Source: Rhodopirellula europaea 6C
GTDB lineage: Bacteria > Planctomycetota > Planctomycetia > Pirellulales > Pirellulaceae
Direction: 5' to 3'
Assembly (NCBI RefSeq): GCF_000338295.1
Contig: NZ_ANMO01000097.1
Span: 1 to 64,000 of the forward strand
Length of the DNA stretch: 64,000 nt
The notes under the pieces: generated by a model
Told to the model about the DNA's origin: nothing
Databases searched by the model: none
Seen by the model: only the letters and a program-made list of their open reading frames with translations
Made by a program: the position numbers and the translations under genes
Part shown: one piece after another, positions 1-9,596 of the stretch
Position numbering within the stretch: position 1 is the stretch's first letter
Layout of the letters: each line of letters starts with the position of its first letter

Positions 1-20
1 AGGTGCACGATGTTGGATGG

Positions 21-237
21 CCGAATCTGGCTACGGGGTGGGACCTTGCTTACGCGGCGGGTTGTGATGAGGGTGGTTGCCAGGGAACCGGAGCTAACGC
101 TCGGCGGCTGATAGGCTCGGTTGTGGGTGGTCGAATCTGCCGAATCTGGCTACGGGGTGGGCCTTGCTTACGCGGCGGGTTCTGATGAGGGTGGCTGCCA
201 GGGAACCGGAGCTAACGCTCGGCGGCTGATAGGTTCA
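21..237. repeat. Two direct copies of a ~98-bp repeat
   Basis: Two nearly identical units start at 21 and 140 (offset 119). Each begins CCGAATCTGGCTACGG, passes through CTTGCTTACGCGGCGGGTT and ends with GGAGCTAACGCTCGGCGG. The second copy lacks one base in the GTGGGACCTTG stretch and has a few substitutions. Degenerate pieces recur at about 1407-1545, 1688-1712 and 2815-2838, so this family clusters around the two GDP-fucose genes. No convincing gene lies in 1-338, which is the gap downstream of gmd. Confidence 0.85.
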
Positions 238-338
238 GTGGGGTGTTGGGGGCGACGAAGAGGCCTTCGTCGCCTACAGGTGATAAGGAACAGGTGATAT
301 GGGGAATGACAAGCTGGAAGCCTATCCCACATTTGGTG

Positions 339-1349
339 CTATGAGAGTGACTTTTGGGCCAACTCGGTTTTGGCGAGTTTGAGGTCGTGTTCGACCATCA
401 GCTCGGCCAGTTGTTTGCAGCTGGTTTCTGGTTCCCAGCCGAGTTTGGCTTTGGCTTTGGAGTAGTCGCCTAACAGTAAATCGACTTCGGTGGGACGGAA
501 GTAGCGAGGGTCGATCTCGACGTGCTTGTTCCAGTCCAGGTCCAAGGCCTCGAAGGTGTAGTCAAGGAATTGGCGAATGGTTTGGGTTTCGCCGGTGGCC
601 AGGACGAAATCATCAGGCTCATCGTGCTGAAGAATTCGCCACATGCCTTCGACATAGTCTTTGGCATATCCCCAGTCGCGTTTGGCGTCGAGGTTCCCGA
701 GATACAGCTTGTCTTGCAGTCCCAGTTTGATCCGTGTTGCTGCACGCGTGATTTTGCGAGTCACAAACGTTTCGCCTCGACGTGGTGATTCGTGGTTGAA
801 GAGAATGCCGTTGCTGGCGAACAAGTCATAAGCGTGCCGATAGTTCACCGTTTGGTGAAAGGCGTAAACCTTGGCACAGGCATAAGGGCTTTGCGGTTGA
901 AACGGTGTCGTTTCAGTCTGCGGTGTTTCGATCACGTCGCCGAACATTTCACTGCTGCTGGCTTGGTAGACGCGAGTCGGTTTTTGCTTGTTGAGTTGGC
1001 GAGCGGCTTCGAGCACGTTCAGCGAGCCGAGGCCGACGGTTTGGACCGTGTAAACTGGCGAGTCGAATGAAACCCGCACGTGTGACTGGGCGCCGAGGTT
1101 GTAGATCTCGTCCGGTTGGATGTCCAAGACGAGGTTGGTCATGTTTTGACCGTCCGTCAGGTCGCCATAGTGCAAATGCAGGTTGGAAGACTCGTGCGGG
1201 TCTTTGTAAACGTGATCAATCCGGTCGGTATTGAAGGTGCTGCTTCGACGAACGATCCCGTGGACCTGATAGCCCTTTTCCAGCAGCAAGTCGGTGAGGT
1301 AGGAACCGTCTTGGCCCGTGATGCCGGTGATGAGTGCGGTTTTGGTCAT
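339..1349 (-). CDS. gmd: GDP-mannose 4,6-dehydratase
   Basis: This enzyme converts GDP-D-mannose to GDP-4-keto-6-deoxy-mannose, the first step to GDP-L-fucose, in the cytoplasm. The 336-residue protein is of usual length for the family. It is an extended short-chain dehydrogenase with the N-terminal NADP-binding motif [10 protein letters not shown], the [11 protein letters not shown] segment typical of Gmd, a serine-rich SSSEMFGD stretch and the catalytic YACAK (YxxxK) motif. The conserved [16 protein letters not shown] and [14 protein letters not shown] segments are also present. It lies downstream of fcl on the same strand, separated by 391 bases of repeat-rich DNA, so the two genes may be transcribed separately. 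The bases upstream of its ATG closely resemble those upstream of fcl, are pyrimidine-rich and show no obvious ribosome binding site. Identification is secure. Confidence 0.97.
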   Translation of the reverse strand: MTKTALITGITGQDGSYLTDLLLEKGYQVHGIVRRSSTFNTDRIDHVYKDPHESSNLHLHYGDLTDGQNMTNLVLDIQPDEIYNLGAQSHVRVSFDSPVYTVQTVGLGSLNVLEAARQLNKQKPTRVYQASSSEMFGDVIETPQTETTPFQPQSPYACAKVYAFHQTVNYRHAYDLFASNGILFNHESPRRGETFVTRKITRAATRIKLGLQDKLYLGNLDAKRDWGYAKDYVEGMWRILQHDEPDDFVLATGETQTIRQFLDYTFEALDLDWNKHVEIDPRYFRPTEVDLLLGDYSKAKAKLGWEPETSCKQLAELMVEHDLKLAKTELAQKSLS

Positions 1350-1403
1350 GGTAGGAAAAGAGTGGGAAAGGGACGCAGGGGCTCAGGGCCACAGGTTCAG
1401 GGT

Positions 1404-1735
1404 TTTCCGAATTCTGGCGAATGCGGGTACGGAGTGTTGGGGAATGCCTTGCTTACGCGGGCTGTTGATTGACTGAGCCGTACCGCGTAAGCGGCGGTTA
1501 ATCAGACGCCAACCGGGGCTAACGCCCATCGGCTAAATCTACAGTGGGCTATGAAGGATGGACGCCTTGCTGGCCGGCTTGTCGATTGAGTTGCCTATGG
1601 CGTTTTAATGCATGTAGGATGGGCGGTCTTACCCGTCGAAGTTGTGGATGTCGGCCGAGAGTGGCCAACCTAGAGCAAATTCGACAAGTCTTGCTTACGC
1701 GGCGGGTTATGACAGCGGGTGGTGATTGGTGACGT
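1404..1735. repeat. Degenerate repeat fragments between gmd and fcl
   Basis: The 391-base gap between gmd and fcl holds no supported gene. It contains a copy of the dispersed 24-bp element (1407-1430, core with GAATTCTGGCGAA) followed by CTTGCTTACGCGG, TAAGCGGCGG and GGGGCTAACGCC. These match parts of the unit repeated at 21-237. A further piece, CTTGCTTACGCGGCGGGTTA, sits at about 1690. The pieces look like eroded copies of one family. Confidence 0.7.
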
Positions 1736-1740
1736 AGAGG

Positions 1741-2685
1741 CTAGACCGAACGGACTTCGCCGGATTGGACTCGTTGTCGATAGTCGGCGACGGTTTGGGT
1801 GAGGCCATCGTCCAGGCTGATGGTCGGTTGCCAACCGGTGGACCGGATTCGGCTGATGTCGGTGCATTTGACGGGGGTCCCGTCTGGTTTGCTTGCGTCT
1901 TGGGCGATTTGTCCTTCGAAGCCCGTCGCGTCGGCAATCTTCTTCGCAAGGTCGGCGATTGTGAGGTCGACTCCCGTTCCGACGTTGACCCAGTTCGGAG
2001 GGTTATCGAGTTGGAGCAGGTGTTCCACGGCGGCGGCCAAGTCATCGACGTGCAGGAATTCACGTCTTGGTTTTCCACTGCCCCAAACGGTGACTGAGTT
2101 GGCGTTCTCTTTCGCAGCCGCGTCGAAGCGGCGAATGAGGCCTGGAATCACGTGTGAGTTGTCGGGGTGGTAGTTGTCGCCTGGGCCATAAAGGTTTGTC
2201 GGCATCGCACTATGGAAGATTGCGCCATGCTGTTGTCGGTAGTACTGGCAAAGCTTTAGCCCCATGATTTTTGCCAGGGCATATCCCTCGTTGGTTTCTT
2301 CCAACGGGCTGGTCAGCAAAGCGTCTTCTTGGATCGGCTGAGGTGCCATCCGCGGGTAGATACAGGTGCTACCTAAAAACAGAAACCGTGAGACACCTGT
2401 TTGAAACGCTGCGTGGATGGCGTTGGCCGCCATCATGGTGTTGTCGTAGGCAAAATCTGCGGGGTAGGTCGCGTTGGCGTGGATCCCGCCGACCTTGGCT
2501 GCCGCAAAGACAACAGTGTCGGGGCGTTCCGATTCGAAGAACTCGTTGACAGCGGCTTGGTTGCAAAGATCCAGTTCGGTCCGAGTCCGAGTGACGATTT
2601 GGAGATCATCGCGGTCGGCAAATCGGCGAAGGATGGCCGATCCGACCATGCCTCGGTGTCCAGCAACGAAGATCTTCTGGGGCAT
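1741..2685 (-). CDS. fcl: GDP-L-fucose synthase
   Basis: This bifunctional epimerase/reductase converts GDP-4-keto-6-deoxy-mannose to GDP-L-fucose using NADPH. The 314-residue length is typical. It has the N-terminal nucleotide-binding motif [12 protein letters not shown], the family signature [17 protein letters not shown] and the catalytic YALAK (YxxxK) followed by a conserved [13 protein letters not shown] stretch. [11 protein letters not shown] and [14 protein letters not shown] match the substrate-binding half. It lies upstream of gmd on the same strand, and together they form the complete two-step route from GDP-mannose, probably feeding cell-surface glycan synthesis. The ATG is preceded by a pyrimidine-rich leader similar to that of gmd. 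Confidence 0.96.
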   Translation of the reverse strand: MPQKIFVAGHRGMVGSAILRRFADRDDLQIVTRTRTELDLCNQAAVNEFFESERPDTVVFAAAKVGGIHANATYPADFAYDNTMMAANAIHAAFQTGVSRFLFLGSTCIYPRMAPQPIQEDALLTSPLEETNEGYALAKIMGLKLCQYYRQQHGAIFHSAMPTNLYGPGDNYHPDNSHVIPGLIRRFDAAAKENANSVTVWGSGKPRREFLHVDDLAAAVEHLLQLDNPPNWVNVGTGVDLTIADLAKKIADATGFEGQIAQDASKPDGTPVKCTDISRIRSTGWQPTISLDDGLTQTVADYRQRVQSGEVRSV

Positions 2686-3387
2686 TGTTGGGAAGTGGGA
2701 AAGGGCCGCACGGGCTCAGTGCCAGTGGCGGATGCTTTGGGGGACGGCTCGCTTCCTGGTGGAAGCATCGGTTGGGGTGCCAGGTGAGACCTGGCCTACG
2801 GGAGGGTTGGCTGGCCTTGCTGACGCGGCGGGTTATGACTGGTGCCGGTCGTTTCGGCCAGGAAATTGCTTGGTCAGCGCGGACTTCGTCCACTTGGGTG
2901 ACACTTGTTTCATTGTCACCGCCGGCGGGCCGGAAAGTTCAGCCAGAGTGAATTCGTCGCCTAATCGGACTTTCCACATCTGGATGGTTGTTAAGTTCTC
3001 AAAGTTGCGGCATCGGGTGCGACCTGGTGGGGCTGCACGCATTGCACGACTTCAAGGTATCTGGTTCACGTCCATTTTAGCTTCCTGAACCAAATTCGCT
3101 TCCCCCTCCGCAACTTTTGATCGCCCCCGTTGGGGCACCCGAGCCGCGGTGTGAAAAGCTACTCAATCCATAGCACGCTGAGCGGGCGGAGGAGCAACTT
3201 CCCGGGGATGCTGGGAAGATTAGTTGGTGTCCAGGATTGTGGATCGGCGAACTCGCCAGTGCTGGCGTAATCGGATTCATTTTCTGTTAAGCTCTCGCTA
3301 CAACCCACACCTCGCTCGTTTTCGGCCGTCACAATGTGCACCGCCGTCTGATATTTTCGTCCCGATTCGACCGGTTCGCCGCCCCCC
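2686..3387. other. Intergenic region with a hairpin repeat and no gene seen
   Basis: These 702 bases separate fcl (minus) from the zinc-ribbon gene (plus). I see no credible coding region. At 2780-2794 there is a small palindrome, CCAGGTGAGACCTGG, followed by GCCTACGG. The same motif recurs at 25018, 33853 and 34040. CTTGCTGACGCGGCGGGTTA at about 2817 is a fragment of the repeat at the window start. Promoters for both divergent genes should lie here, but none could be assigned with confidence. Confidence 0.6.
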
Positions 3388-4233
3388 ATGCCGATTCAAG
3401 TCACTTGTCCAAATTGTCTGAAACGGTTCCAAGTCAGCGACAAGTTTGCTGGGAAGCAGGGGCCCTGTCCGGCCTGCAAAAAGACGATTCGGGTCCCCGA
3501 CGCTTCCGAAGCCGTCACGATCCACGCGCCCGAAGACGATGGGCCGAAGGATTCAAAGGGGCAAAGCGTCCTCAAGCCGATCACCCGAACGGACCGCGAT
3601 TTCACGCGGCGGCACCTCTACATCGCAGCAGGCGTTGTCATTGGGATGCTCTTTCTAGCTCTTGGGTTCCGCTTTGCGATGGGTGGGGCTCCGCTCTGGG
3701 CTCAGATTATCGGGATTCTGTTGCTTGCGCCGCCCGTGGTTCGAACAGGGTACAGCTTCGTTCACGACGCTGAATTGGAACCCTATGCGGGGGTTGAGCT
3801 TCGCAACCGAGTCCTGATCTGCTCGGCGATTTACGCCGCGATTTGGCTGGTGTACGCGTTCGTTCCTGCGTACGTGTTGGAATTGGACCATGCCAACGAG
3901 ATGTCTTGGACGACGGCCGGGATTGTGTTTTCCGTCATGATCTTGATCGGGGCGGCGGTTTCGGTGGGGGCTTTTGAGTTGGAGTTCATCAACGGGCTGG
4001 CTCAATCCGGTTTGTATTTCGTCACCGTGATTTTGCTGGCTCTGGTCGCAGGCGTTTCGCTCGCGGGTCAACCGGGAGCACGCCGTGAACTGGATCCGGA
4101 TTGGGAAGACGAGGAGTTCGTTGACGATCTCGTGCAATTGCCTTCCCCGGTGGAGATCACCAGGGCGGCCGAAACAACCTTCGTCGATCGAGCCAGGCAA
4201 ATGAATGGCACGGTTCAGGACTTGTCCGTTTGA
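3388..4233 (+). CDS. Zinc-ribbon (MJ0042-like) integral membrane protein
   Basis: The function is unknown. The 281-residue protein starts with a zinc ribbon (CPNC at residues 7-10 and CPAC about 20 residues later, with FAGKQG between). This ribbon is common at the N-terminus of planctomycete membrane and signalling proteins. After a charged linker come about five hydrophobic segments between roughly residues 75 and 235, for example LYIAAGVVIGMLFLALGF and VLICSAIYAAIWLVYAFV. The C-terminal tail is acidic (DPDWEDEEFVDDL). It overlaps the next gene by four bases, so the two are probably translated together. A membrane-anchored cytoplasmic zinc ribbon suggests a protein- or nucleic-acid-binding role, but that is inference. 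Confidence 0.85.
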   Translation: MPIQVTCPNCLKRFQVSDKFAGKQGPCPACKKTIRVPDASEAVTIHAPEDDGPKDSKGQSVLKPITRTDRDFTRRHLYIAAGVVIGMLFLALGFRFAMGGAPLWAQIIGILLLAPPVVRTGYSFVHDAELEPYAGVELRNRVLICSAIYAAIWLVYAFVPAYVLELDHANEMSWTTAGIVFSVMILIGAAVSVGAFELEFINGLAQSGLYFVTVILLALVAGVSLAGQPGARRELDPDWEDEEFVDDLVQLPSPVEITRAAETTFVDRARQMNGTVQDLSV

Positions 4234-5645
4234 GCGACCGCGAATCTGTGTGTGTTCCTGAAGTGCATTTGATGGATCGCGGGCCGTCGCGGTTGCGGAT
4301 TCCGCCGGCGATCGATGTGCCCGTCTCGGCTCGTGTTCAGCGATTGATCGACACCGCACCGATGAGAAGGCTGGCGTCGATCAGCCAGCTTGGATTGGTG
4401 TCGATGGTTTATCCGGGAGCGATGCACAGCCGGTTGGAGCATTCGCTCGGCGTCTACACCTGGGCATTGCGAGTCCTGAATCAGGTCGGCGAGCCGAGCC
4501 TAGCGAATCAAAGCCCAGCAACCCAAAACGCTGATGACGTTCGTGCATCAGAAGCCTTCATTGTCGCGTCTCTGGTGCATGACGCTGGTCATTGGCCGTT
4601 TTGCCATCCCATCGAAGACATGGGCCAGTCCGGTATGCCGCGACACGAAGAGCGTGTCGAAGCGATGTTGCGGTCCGGGCCTCTCGCCGATGGACTGCTG
4701 GCGGACTGGTCGTGCACCGCCGACGACGTCATGGCGATCCTGTGTCCGAAAAAGATCGATCAGTATCCAGCCGCAACTCCGTCGGAGCACATCGCGTTTT
4801 ATGCGAGCTGCCTGAGTGGGCCAATCGACGTCGACAAATTGGATTACTTGCAACGCGACAGTCTGCATGCGGGGGTCCCGTACGGTCGAAACTTTGATCC
4901 GATGCGGATCATCGCTTCGTTGGTCCGGCATCCGGATCGACCGAAGCTGGCCATTCACGAAAAGGGACGCACGGCGGCGGAGATGATGGTGTTCGGTCGC
5001 TATGTGATGTTCAGCGAAGTTTACTGGCATCACACGGTTCGGTCCGCCACCGCGATGTTGCAGCGAGCTATTCACGAGTTGCAGCAAACTGTCCACGGCC
5101 AGAATGTTGACGTTGCCGAGTGGATGGATCTGAGTGAGTCAGCTTGGGTCAGTCGGTTTGTTGAAGCCGCGGATCAGCGTGGTGGACCGGTGAAAAGTTT
5201 GGCCGATGGGTTGTTCGGGCCGACTCGGAAGTTGCTCAAGCGAGCGGCGGAGTTCAACGTTGAGTCCGGCGAAGATATGCACCAGATTCTGGCGAGGCGT
5301 CCGTATTGGTGGCTCGCGTCTTGTTCGCGGCCGTTGGCCGATTCCATCAGCGATGCGATTGGAAAGCCCGTTGAACCGGAGTTGGTGCTGATCGATGCGC
5401 CTCCGGTCAAGCTGGAGGTCGACATCAACATCGACATCGTGCTTCGGTCGGGCGAGGTCGCGACGCTGGGTGATGTCTCGCCTGTTGCGTCGGTGTTGGC
5501 CAACCGGCAATTCGACAATCATGTCAAACGCGTTCGCGTCTTTGTGCCGGAGTGGGTTCGAGATTGCCTGGCTGATTTGCCTGGTGATTCAATGCGAAGA
5601 TGGCTGACCGCGGCGGTTGCTGAAACAGAAAAACAGTGGGCGTAA
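4230..5645 (+). CDS. HD-domain phosphohydrolase (SAMHD1/dGTPase-like)
   Basis: This is a predicted metal-dependent phosphohydrolase of the HD superfamily, in the branch that includes dNTP triphosphohydrolases. Residues about 50-75 carry the conserved SRLEHSLGVY with its histidine. The HD pair is in ASLVHDAGHWPFCH at about residues 109-122, and the later aspartate is in GPIDVDKLDYLQRDS near residue 200. These give the H...HD...D metal site. The frame opens with TTG at 4230 overlapping the previous stop. A second possible start is ATG at 4272, which would remove 14 residues and still leave the HD domain intact. The substrate cannot be told from sequence. It is followed closely by a nagB-like gene, giving an operon-like run. 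Confidence 0.85.
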   Translation: MSDRESVCVPEVHLMDRGPSRLRIPPAIDVPVSARVQRLIDTAPMRRLASISQLGLVSMVYPGAMHSRLEHSLGVYTWALRVLNQVGEPSLANQSPATQNADDVRASEAFIVASLVHDAGHWPFCHPIEDMGQSGMPRHEERVEAMLRSGPLADGLLADWSCTADDVMAILCPKKIDQYPAATPSEHIAFYASCLSGPIDVDKLDYLQRDSLHAGVPYGRNFDPMRIIASLVRHPDRPKLAIHEKGRTAAEMMVFGRYVMFSEVYWHHTVRSATAMLQRAIHELQQTVHGQNVDVAEWMDLSESAWVSRFVEAADQRGGPVKSLADGLFGPTRKLLKRAAEFNVESGEDMHQILARRPYWWLASCSRPLADSISDAIGKPVEPELVLIDAPPVKLEVDINIDIVLRSGEVATLGDVSPVASVLANRQFDNHVKRVRVFVPEWVRDCLADLPGDSMRRWLTAAVAETEKQWA

Positions 5646-5682
5646 CTCCGGATTCCTTTTTGAACGGGTGGGCGGAATCAAC

Positions 5683-6423
5683 GTGATTGAGTTAGAGATT
5701 GTTGCCGACCACGAATCGGCTTCCGCACGAGTGGCGGGGTGCATCGTCGAGCAGGTTCGTCGCGAACCGGCCAGTGTTCTTGGCCTGGCCACGGGTGGAA
5801 CTCCCGAACGAACGTATGAGCTTTTGGTTGAGAAGGTGCGAGCCGGTCACCTGTCGTTTTCGCAGGCCACCACGTTCAACTTGGACGAATACGTTGGGTT
5901 GCCGCCCGCTCACCCACAAAGCTATCACGCGTACATGCGGTCTCGTTTGTTCGGTGAGGCTGACTTTGATTCAGAGCGAACCCATTTGCCCGATGGAACG
6001 GCGGATGATCTGGCGAAAGCGGGAGAGCAATACGAGGCATTGATCACCGAAGCGAGCGGCATCGATTTGCAATTGCTTGGTTTGGGTGCGAACGGGCACA
6101 TCGGGTTCAACGAACCTGGTGCGACGGAAGACAGTCGCACGCGGGTGGTGGATTTGACCGAAGAAACCATCGCCGCGAATGCACGTTTTTTTGAAGCACG
6201 CGATGACGTTCCGCGGCGGGCACTCACGATGGGAATCGCGACCATTTTGGAAGCTCGTGAGATTGTTTTGATCGCGACGGGCGAGTCGAAAGCGGAAGCG
6301 GTCGAGCGAGCCGTTCGCGGCCCGGTTACTTCGCAGATGCCGGCCTCGTTTCTTCAGCAGCATCCAAGAGTCACGTTTGTTTTGGACGAGGCCGCGGCAA
6401 GCTTGTTGGGATCGCGGGCATGA
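5683..6423 (+). CDS. nagB: Glucosamine-6-phosphate deaminase-like protein
   Basis: It probably converts glucosamine-6-phosphate to fructose-6-phosphate and ammonia in amino-sugar catabolism. The 246-residue protein has the phosphate-binding LATGGTPERTYE, the catalytic-loop NLDEYVGL and the signature LGLGANGHIGFNEPG containing the active-site histidine. The C-terminal FVLDEAAASLL is also usual. I chose the GTG at 5683 because GGGCGGA lies just upstream and the conserved domain begins at once. The frame is open back to a TTG at 5617 inside the previous gene. The stop overlaps the next start (ATGA). Paralogous 6-phosphogluconolactonases share the fold, but LDEYVGL and GHIGFNEP favour NagB. Confidence 0.92.
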   Translation: MIELEIVADHESASARVAGCIVEQVRREPASVLGLATGGTPERTYELLVEKVRAGHLSFSQATTFNLDEYVGLPPAHPQSYHAYMRSRLFGEADFDSERTHLPDGTADDLAKAGEQYEALITEASGIDLQLLGLGANGHIGFNEPGATEDSRTRVVDLTEETIAANARFFEARDDVPRRALTMGIATILEAREIVLIATGESKAEAVERAVRGPVTSQMPASFLQQHPRVTFVLDEAAASLLGSRA

Positions 6424-7928
6424 GCGTCACGTTGCTGGTCGGTTCGCAGAAGCAGTTGGCCGATGGGCTGCCCTGGCTTCGTCAATTCGCGGAATCGATG
6501 AAGTTGCGTGCGGACATTTTGGTGCTGGGGTTGGATCACCGAACGCTGGAGCTTCGCAGTCAAAAGGAGCTGGAGAACATCGGGGCAGGTTCCGCGAAGC
6601 AAACAACCACGAAGTCACCCAATCGCGTCGAGCGAGTGGAAGCCGATGTCGAGGCGATTTCGCTGCAGCTGGCCAAGTGGGATTCGCGTTTGCTGCTGAT
6701 GGTCGACGATGTGGATGACGACCGGTTCCAAGCGACCTTGTTCGATCGGTGTGCGATCAAATCGGTTTGGCTGAGTTCGAAGGGAACGCCGCCGGAGTCG
6801 TCTCATCATGTTTTCTCGATCGACGATTCGTCTGACAAAGTAACGCGGTGGATCTCGCGGCGTTTGTTGGGGATGGATCCCGGATTGCATTTAGATCACG
6901 AATGGTTGACCGAACTGGCGAAGCGAAGTGAGTCGTCGTCTGACTCCGAGTCAGAGCATCCTGCCCCAATTGATGCGGCGATCGAGAAAGCACTGAGTTT
7001 GGAACGCCAGCGTTGTGACCCTGGCGATTTGATTTGGGTGCCGTTTGGATCGAAGCCTTCGTCTGAGCCGCACTACAAAGTTGCTCGAGCGTTGCTTGGT
7101 CAATCGACGCAAGCCTCGGTGGCGTTGGTCAGTCAGAAAGAGAGTTGGAATCAGTCGTTGTCGGCGAGCGTTCGCTATTGGGCCAGTCACGTGGCCGAGC
7201 CGATGGATCGTGAGGCACGGTTGGAGTTGGCTCGTTCTCTCGAGGAAGGATCCGAGCCGAGTTTGGAGTTTCTCGGATTGATCTCGGCGGCGGCGATGTT
7301 GGCCGCATTTGGTTTGCTGCAGAATTCGGCGGCGGTGATCATTGGTGCGATGTTGATTGCTCCTTTGATGACGCCGATCATGGGTGCGGGGTTATCGCTG
7401 GCTCATGGGAACCGGCCGTTATTCCGGCGTTCGCTTCTGTCGATTGGGATTGGTCTCGCGGGCGCGTTTGGATCAAGCTTCCTGTTTGGATTGCTGGTTC
7501 GGTTGGTGCATCATCCGGTCGTGACGGATGAGATGTGGGGCCGCTGCAATCCTTCGCCGTTGGATTTTTGTGTCGGTCTGGTTGGTGGCATGGCTGCTTC
7601 ATACGCTCGCACGCGAAGTCACTTGTCGTCGGCTTTGGCGGGAGCGGCGATCGCGGCGGCGTTGGTGCCTCCCATTTCGACCGCGGGTTTGCAGGCATCG
7701 TTCAATGTCTGGGAATCGACCGAGCGTGGATGGCCGGTCTTTGGGCCGCTGATCTTGGTCTGCGTCAACGTGCTGACAATCATGATCGGGACATCGTTTG
7801 TGCTTTACGCTCGCGGGTTGCGAGTCGAGTCAGGTCACAAGTGGGCGACGCGAATGACGGTTTCGTTGGTTACGTTGCTGATGCTGGTGCTGGTTTGGAT
7901 GATGCACCTGGAGAAGTGGCTGTTCTGA
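6420..7928 (+). CDS. DUF389 family integral membrane protein
   Basis: This is a conserved membrane protein of unknown function. The N-terminal ~260 residues are soluble and could contain a universal-stress-like domain (VPFGSKPSSEPHYKVARALL near residues 205-225). The C-terminal half has about six hydrophobic segments and the family signature SAAAMLAAFGLLQNSAAVII followed by GAMLIAPLMTPIMGAGLSLA. Glycine/alanine-rich helices such as ALAGAAIAAALVPPISTAGL follow. The length of 502 residues fits the family. The start overlaps the nagB stop by four bases, so it is probably the last gene of the 3388-7928 run. The family is sometimes linked to transport, but nothing here fixes a substrate. Confidence 0.88.
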   Translation: MSVTLLVGSQKQLADGLPWLRQFAESMKLRADILVLGLDHRTLELRSQKELENIGAGSAKQTTTKSPNRVERVEADVEAISLQLAKWDSRLLLMVDDVDDDRFQATLFDRCAIKSVWLSSKGTPPESSHHVFSIDDSSDKVTRWISRRLLGMDPGLHLDHEWLTELAKRSESSSDSESEHPAPIDAAIEKALSLERQRCDPGDLIWVPFGSKPSSEPHYKVARALLGQSTQASVALVSQKESWNQSLSASVRYWASHVAEPMDREARLELARSLEEGSEPSLEFLGLISAAAMLAAFGLLQNSAAVIIGAMLIAPLMTPIMGAGLSLAHGNRPLFRRSLLSIGIGLAGAFGSSFLFGLLVRLVHHPVVTDEMWGRCNPSPLDFCVGLVGGMAASYARTRSHLSSALAGAAIAAALVPPISTAGLQASFNVWESTERGWPVFGPLILVCVNVLTIMIGTSFVLYARGLRVESGHKWATRMTVSLVTLLMLVLVWMMHLEKWLF

Positions 7929-8000
7929 GGGAGAGGTTCTGCAACTGTAGTTCGGTGGTCCTCCACCGAGAAAGAACTGTTCTAAAACACCGCCCTCACA

Positions 8001-8060
8001 TAGCGGTGCGGCGCAAGCCGCCCGGTGCCGCAACGCCGTAGGGCTCGCGCCCTGGCGCTA
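8001..8060. repeat. Palindromic intergenic repeat, copy 1
   Basis: This 60-base element begins TAGCGGTGCGGCGCAAGCCG and ends GGGCTCGCGCCCTGGCGCTA. Both ends and interior halves can pair with each other. A second copy lies at 20798-20854 (TAGCGGAGCGGCGCGAGCCG to GCTCGCGCCCTACCGCTA). It sits in the gap between the convergent DUF389 and LacI genes. Confidence 0.75.
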
Positions 8061-8085
8061 CAAACGCTATTTGTTTCGAGGCCAG

Positions 8086-9096
8086 CTACGTCGCAGTTCT
8101 TTGCTGAACCGATTCACGGAGCACGACGTCCCCGCCGAGTGTTGGCAAGTCTGGTTGGCCGCCGTTGATCATCGCGATGATGGCGGTGGCTGCGGCCTGG
8201 CCCATCTCTTTACCGGGCTGGCGGATGGTGGTCAGTGGCGGGATCATCCACTCCGATTCCGGTTGATCATCCACGCCAATCAACGAAACCTGATCGGGAA
8301 CGGATACCTGCCGGCGATGGAGAGCCAGTCGTGCACCGAATGCCATCAGGTCATTCGCGGCAAAGATCGCGGTGTAGTGCACGCCGCGCTGAACCAGTGT
8401 CTCGATCGCGTCCGCGGCGGATTCCGCGTGGAAGTCACCGTGGACGATGTGATCGTTGGTCACCTCGATTCCGGCTTGCTGCATCGCGTGTTGGAATCCA
8501 GCGAGCCTGCCAATCGCATCGATGTGATCGGCGGGCCCCGAGATGTGAACGATTTTTCGGTGTCCGTGATCGATCAGCGTTTGCGTCGCGTTGGCACCGA
8601 TTTGGAAGTTGTTCGTTGCGATGTTGACGCCATTCCAATTCGGCATTTCTCTCGCGACGACCAGTGTTGGTTTTTGCTCGCCGAGTTCTTCGATTTTTTC
8701 AGACGGTATGTCGCCCGCGATCAAAATCAATCCGTCGACATTTCGTCCCATCAGAGTTCGGGCGGCGTCGAGAAACAGGTTTTGTTTCAGCATCGCATCG
8801 CCGACGATGGGTGAGAAGCCCGTTCCGTTGAGCCCTTGCATCACGCCTTGCACGACCGAGTCGTAAAACGGCGTGCCGATGTTTTGGGTCACGATCCCGA
8901 TCGTCATCGAGCGGCCACCGGCCAACGATCGAGCGACTTGGTTAGGTTCGTAGCCCAGTTCCGCCATTGTCGCCATCACGCGTTCGCGTTTGTCGGCTTG
9001 GACAATCAGCGGGCTGTTGAGAACTCGCGAAACGGTGCTCTTGGAGACTTCTGCTCGATTGGCAATGTCCTGGATCGTGATCCGGCCTTTTGACAT
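8086..9096 (-). CDS. LacI-family transcriptional regulator
   Basis: This is a DNA-binding regulator that senses a sugar or related effector. The N-terminal helix-turn-helix (ITIQDIANRAEVSKSTVSRV) and hinge (NQVARSLAGGRS) are standard. The remainder is a periplasmic-binding-protein-like effector domain with typical GIVTQNIGTPFYDSVVQG, IFAANDLMAFGARLAL and SLIGVDDQPESEWMIPPLTTI segments. I prefer the ATG at 9096, which gives the usual MSKGRITIQDIA beginning; another ATG at 9111 adds five residues. No transporter or catabolic operon sits beside it, so its target is unknown. The length of 336 residues is normal. Confidence 0.93.
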   Translation of the reverse strand: MSKGRITIQDIANRAEVSKSTVSRVLNSPLIVQADKRERVMATMAELGYEPNQVARSLAGGRSMTIGIVTQNIGTPFYDSVVQGVMQGLNGTGFSPIVGDAMLKQNLFLDAARTLMGRNVDGLILIAGDIPSEKIEELGEQKPTLVVAREMPNWNGVNIATNNFQIGANATQTLIDHGHRKIVHISGPADHIDAIGRLAGFQHAMQQAGIEVTNDHIVHGDFHAESAADAIETLVQRGVHYTAIFAANDLMAFGARLALHRRQVSVPDQVSLIGVDDQPESEWMIPPLTTIRQPGKEMGQAAATAIIAMINGGQPDLPTLGGDVVLRESVQQRTAT

Positions 9097-9335
9097 CGGG
9101 CGTGGTCTCATAGGGAAGCGAAGAAAAGGATCGTTCGGCAGGGAAGTGAACGTTCAATTCTGATTCTAACCCGATTTGGCCAAAAAGGCGCCACCACGTG
9201 AGTCGACGTGGAGCGCTCGCTTTGTGGCCCTATTGAGCGTGCCGGTCAGGCTCTGCGTCCCGACGATTTGGCTTCGCCGGCCTTGGTGAGGCCAGCGTGC
9301 GTTTTTCGGCAGCGGAGTTGGTCTCTCGGGCGAGA

Positions 9336-9596
9336 TCACTTCGCCGGCGGATTCAATTCCTGCAGCGACTTGCCCAAGCGTTTTCGCGGGGCGGCTTTTC
9401 GGCCGGTCGAGCGGGTGCCCTTCTTGGCCGGCAGGGCTTGTTTGCCCGTCGTCGGTTCTTGCAGCAACGCCGCGACTTGCGGGTTGATTTCGGACGACTC
9501 GTCAGGAGTGCCGATTTGCTCGACCGCGTCGCTCACGCCCAGAATGACGGATTGGCGAACGCCGTCTCGTAGCCAGTCGAAAAAATTCAGGTTCAT
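9336..9596 (-). CDS. Small basic hypothetical protein
   Basis: This 86-residue protein is not recognised. The N-terminal half (NFFDWLRDGVRQSVILGVSD) looks like an amphipathic helix. The C-terminal half is rich in lysine, arginine and proline (KKGTRSTGRKAAPRKRLGKS), which would suit binding nucleic acid or a membrane surface. It begins at ATG 9596 with GAGAT immediately upstream and is divergent from the S1 gene. Its single open frame, sensible start and domain-like organisation support coding. It could still be a chance frame, so confidence is moderate. Confidence 0.55.
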   Translation of the reverse strand: MNLNFFDWLRDGVRQSVILGVSDAVEQIGTPDESSEINPQVAALLQEPTTGKQALPAKKGTRSTGRKAAPRKRLGKSLQELNPPAK

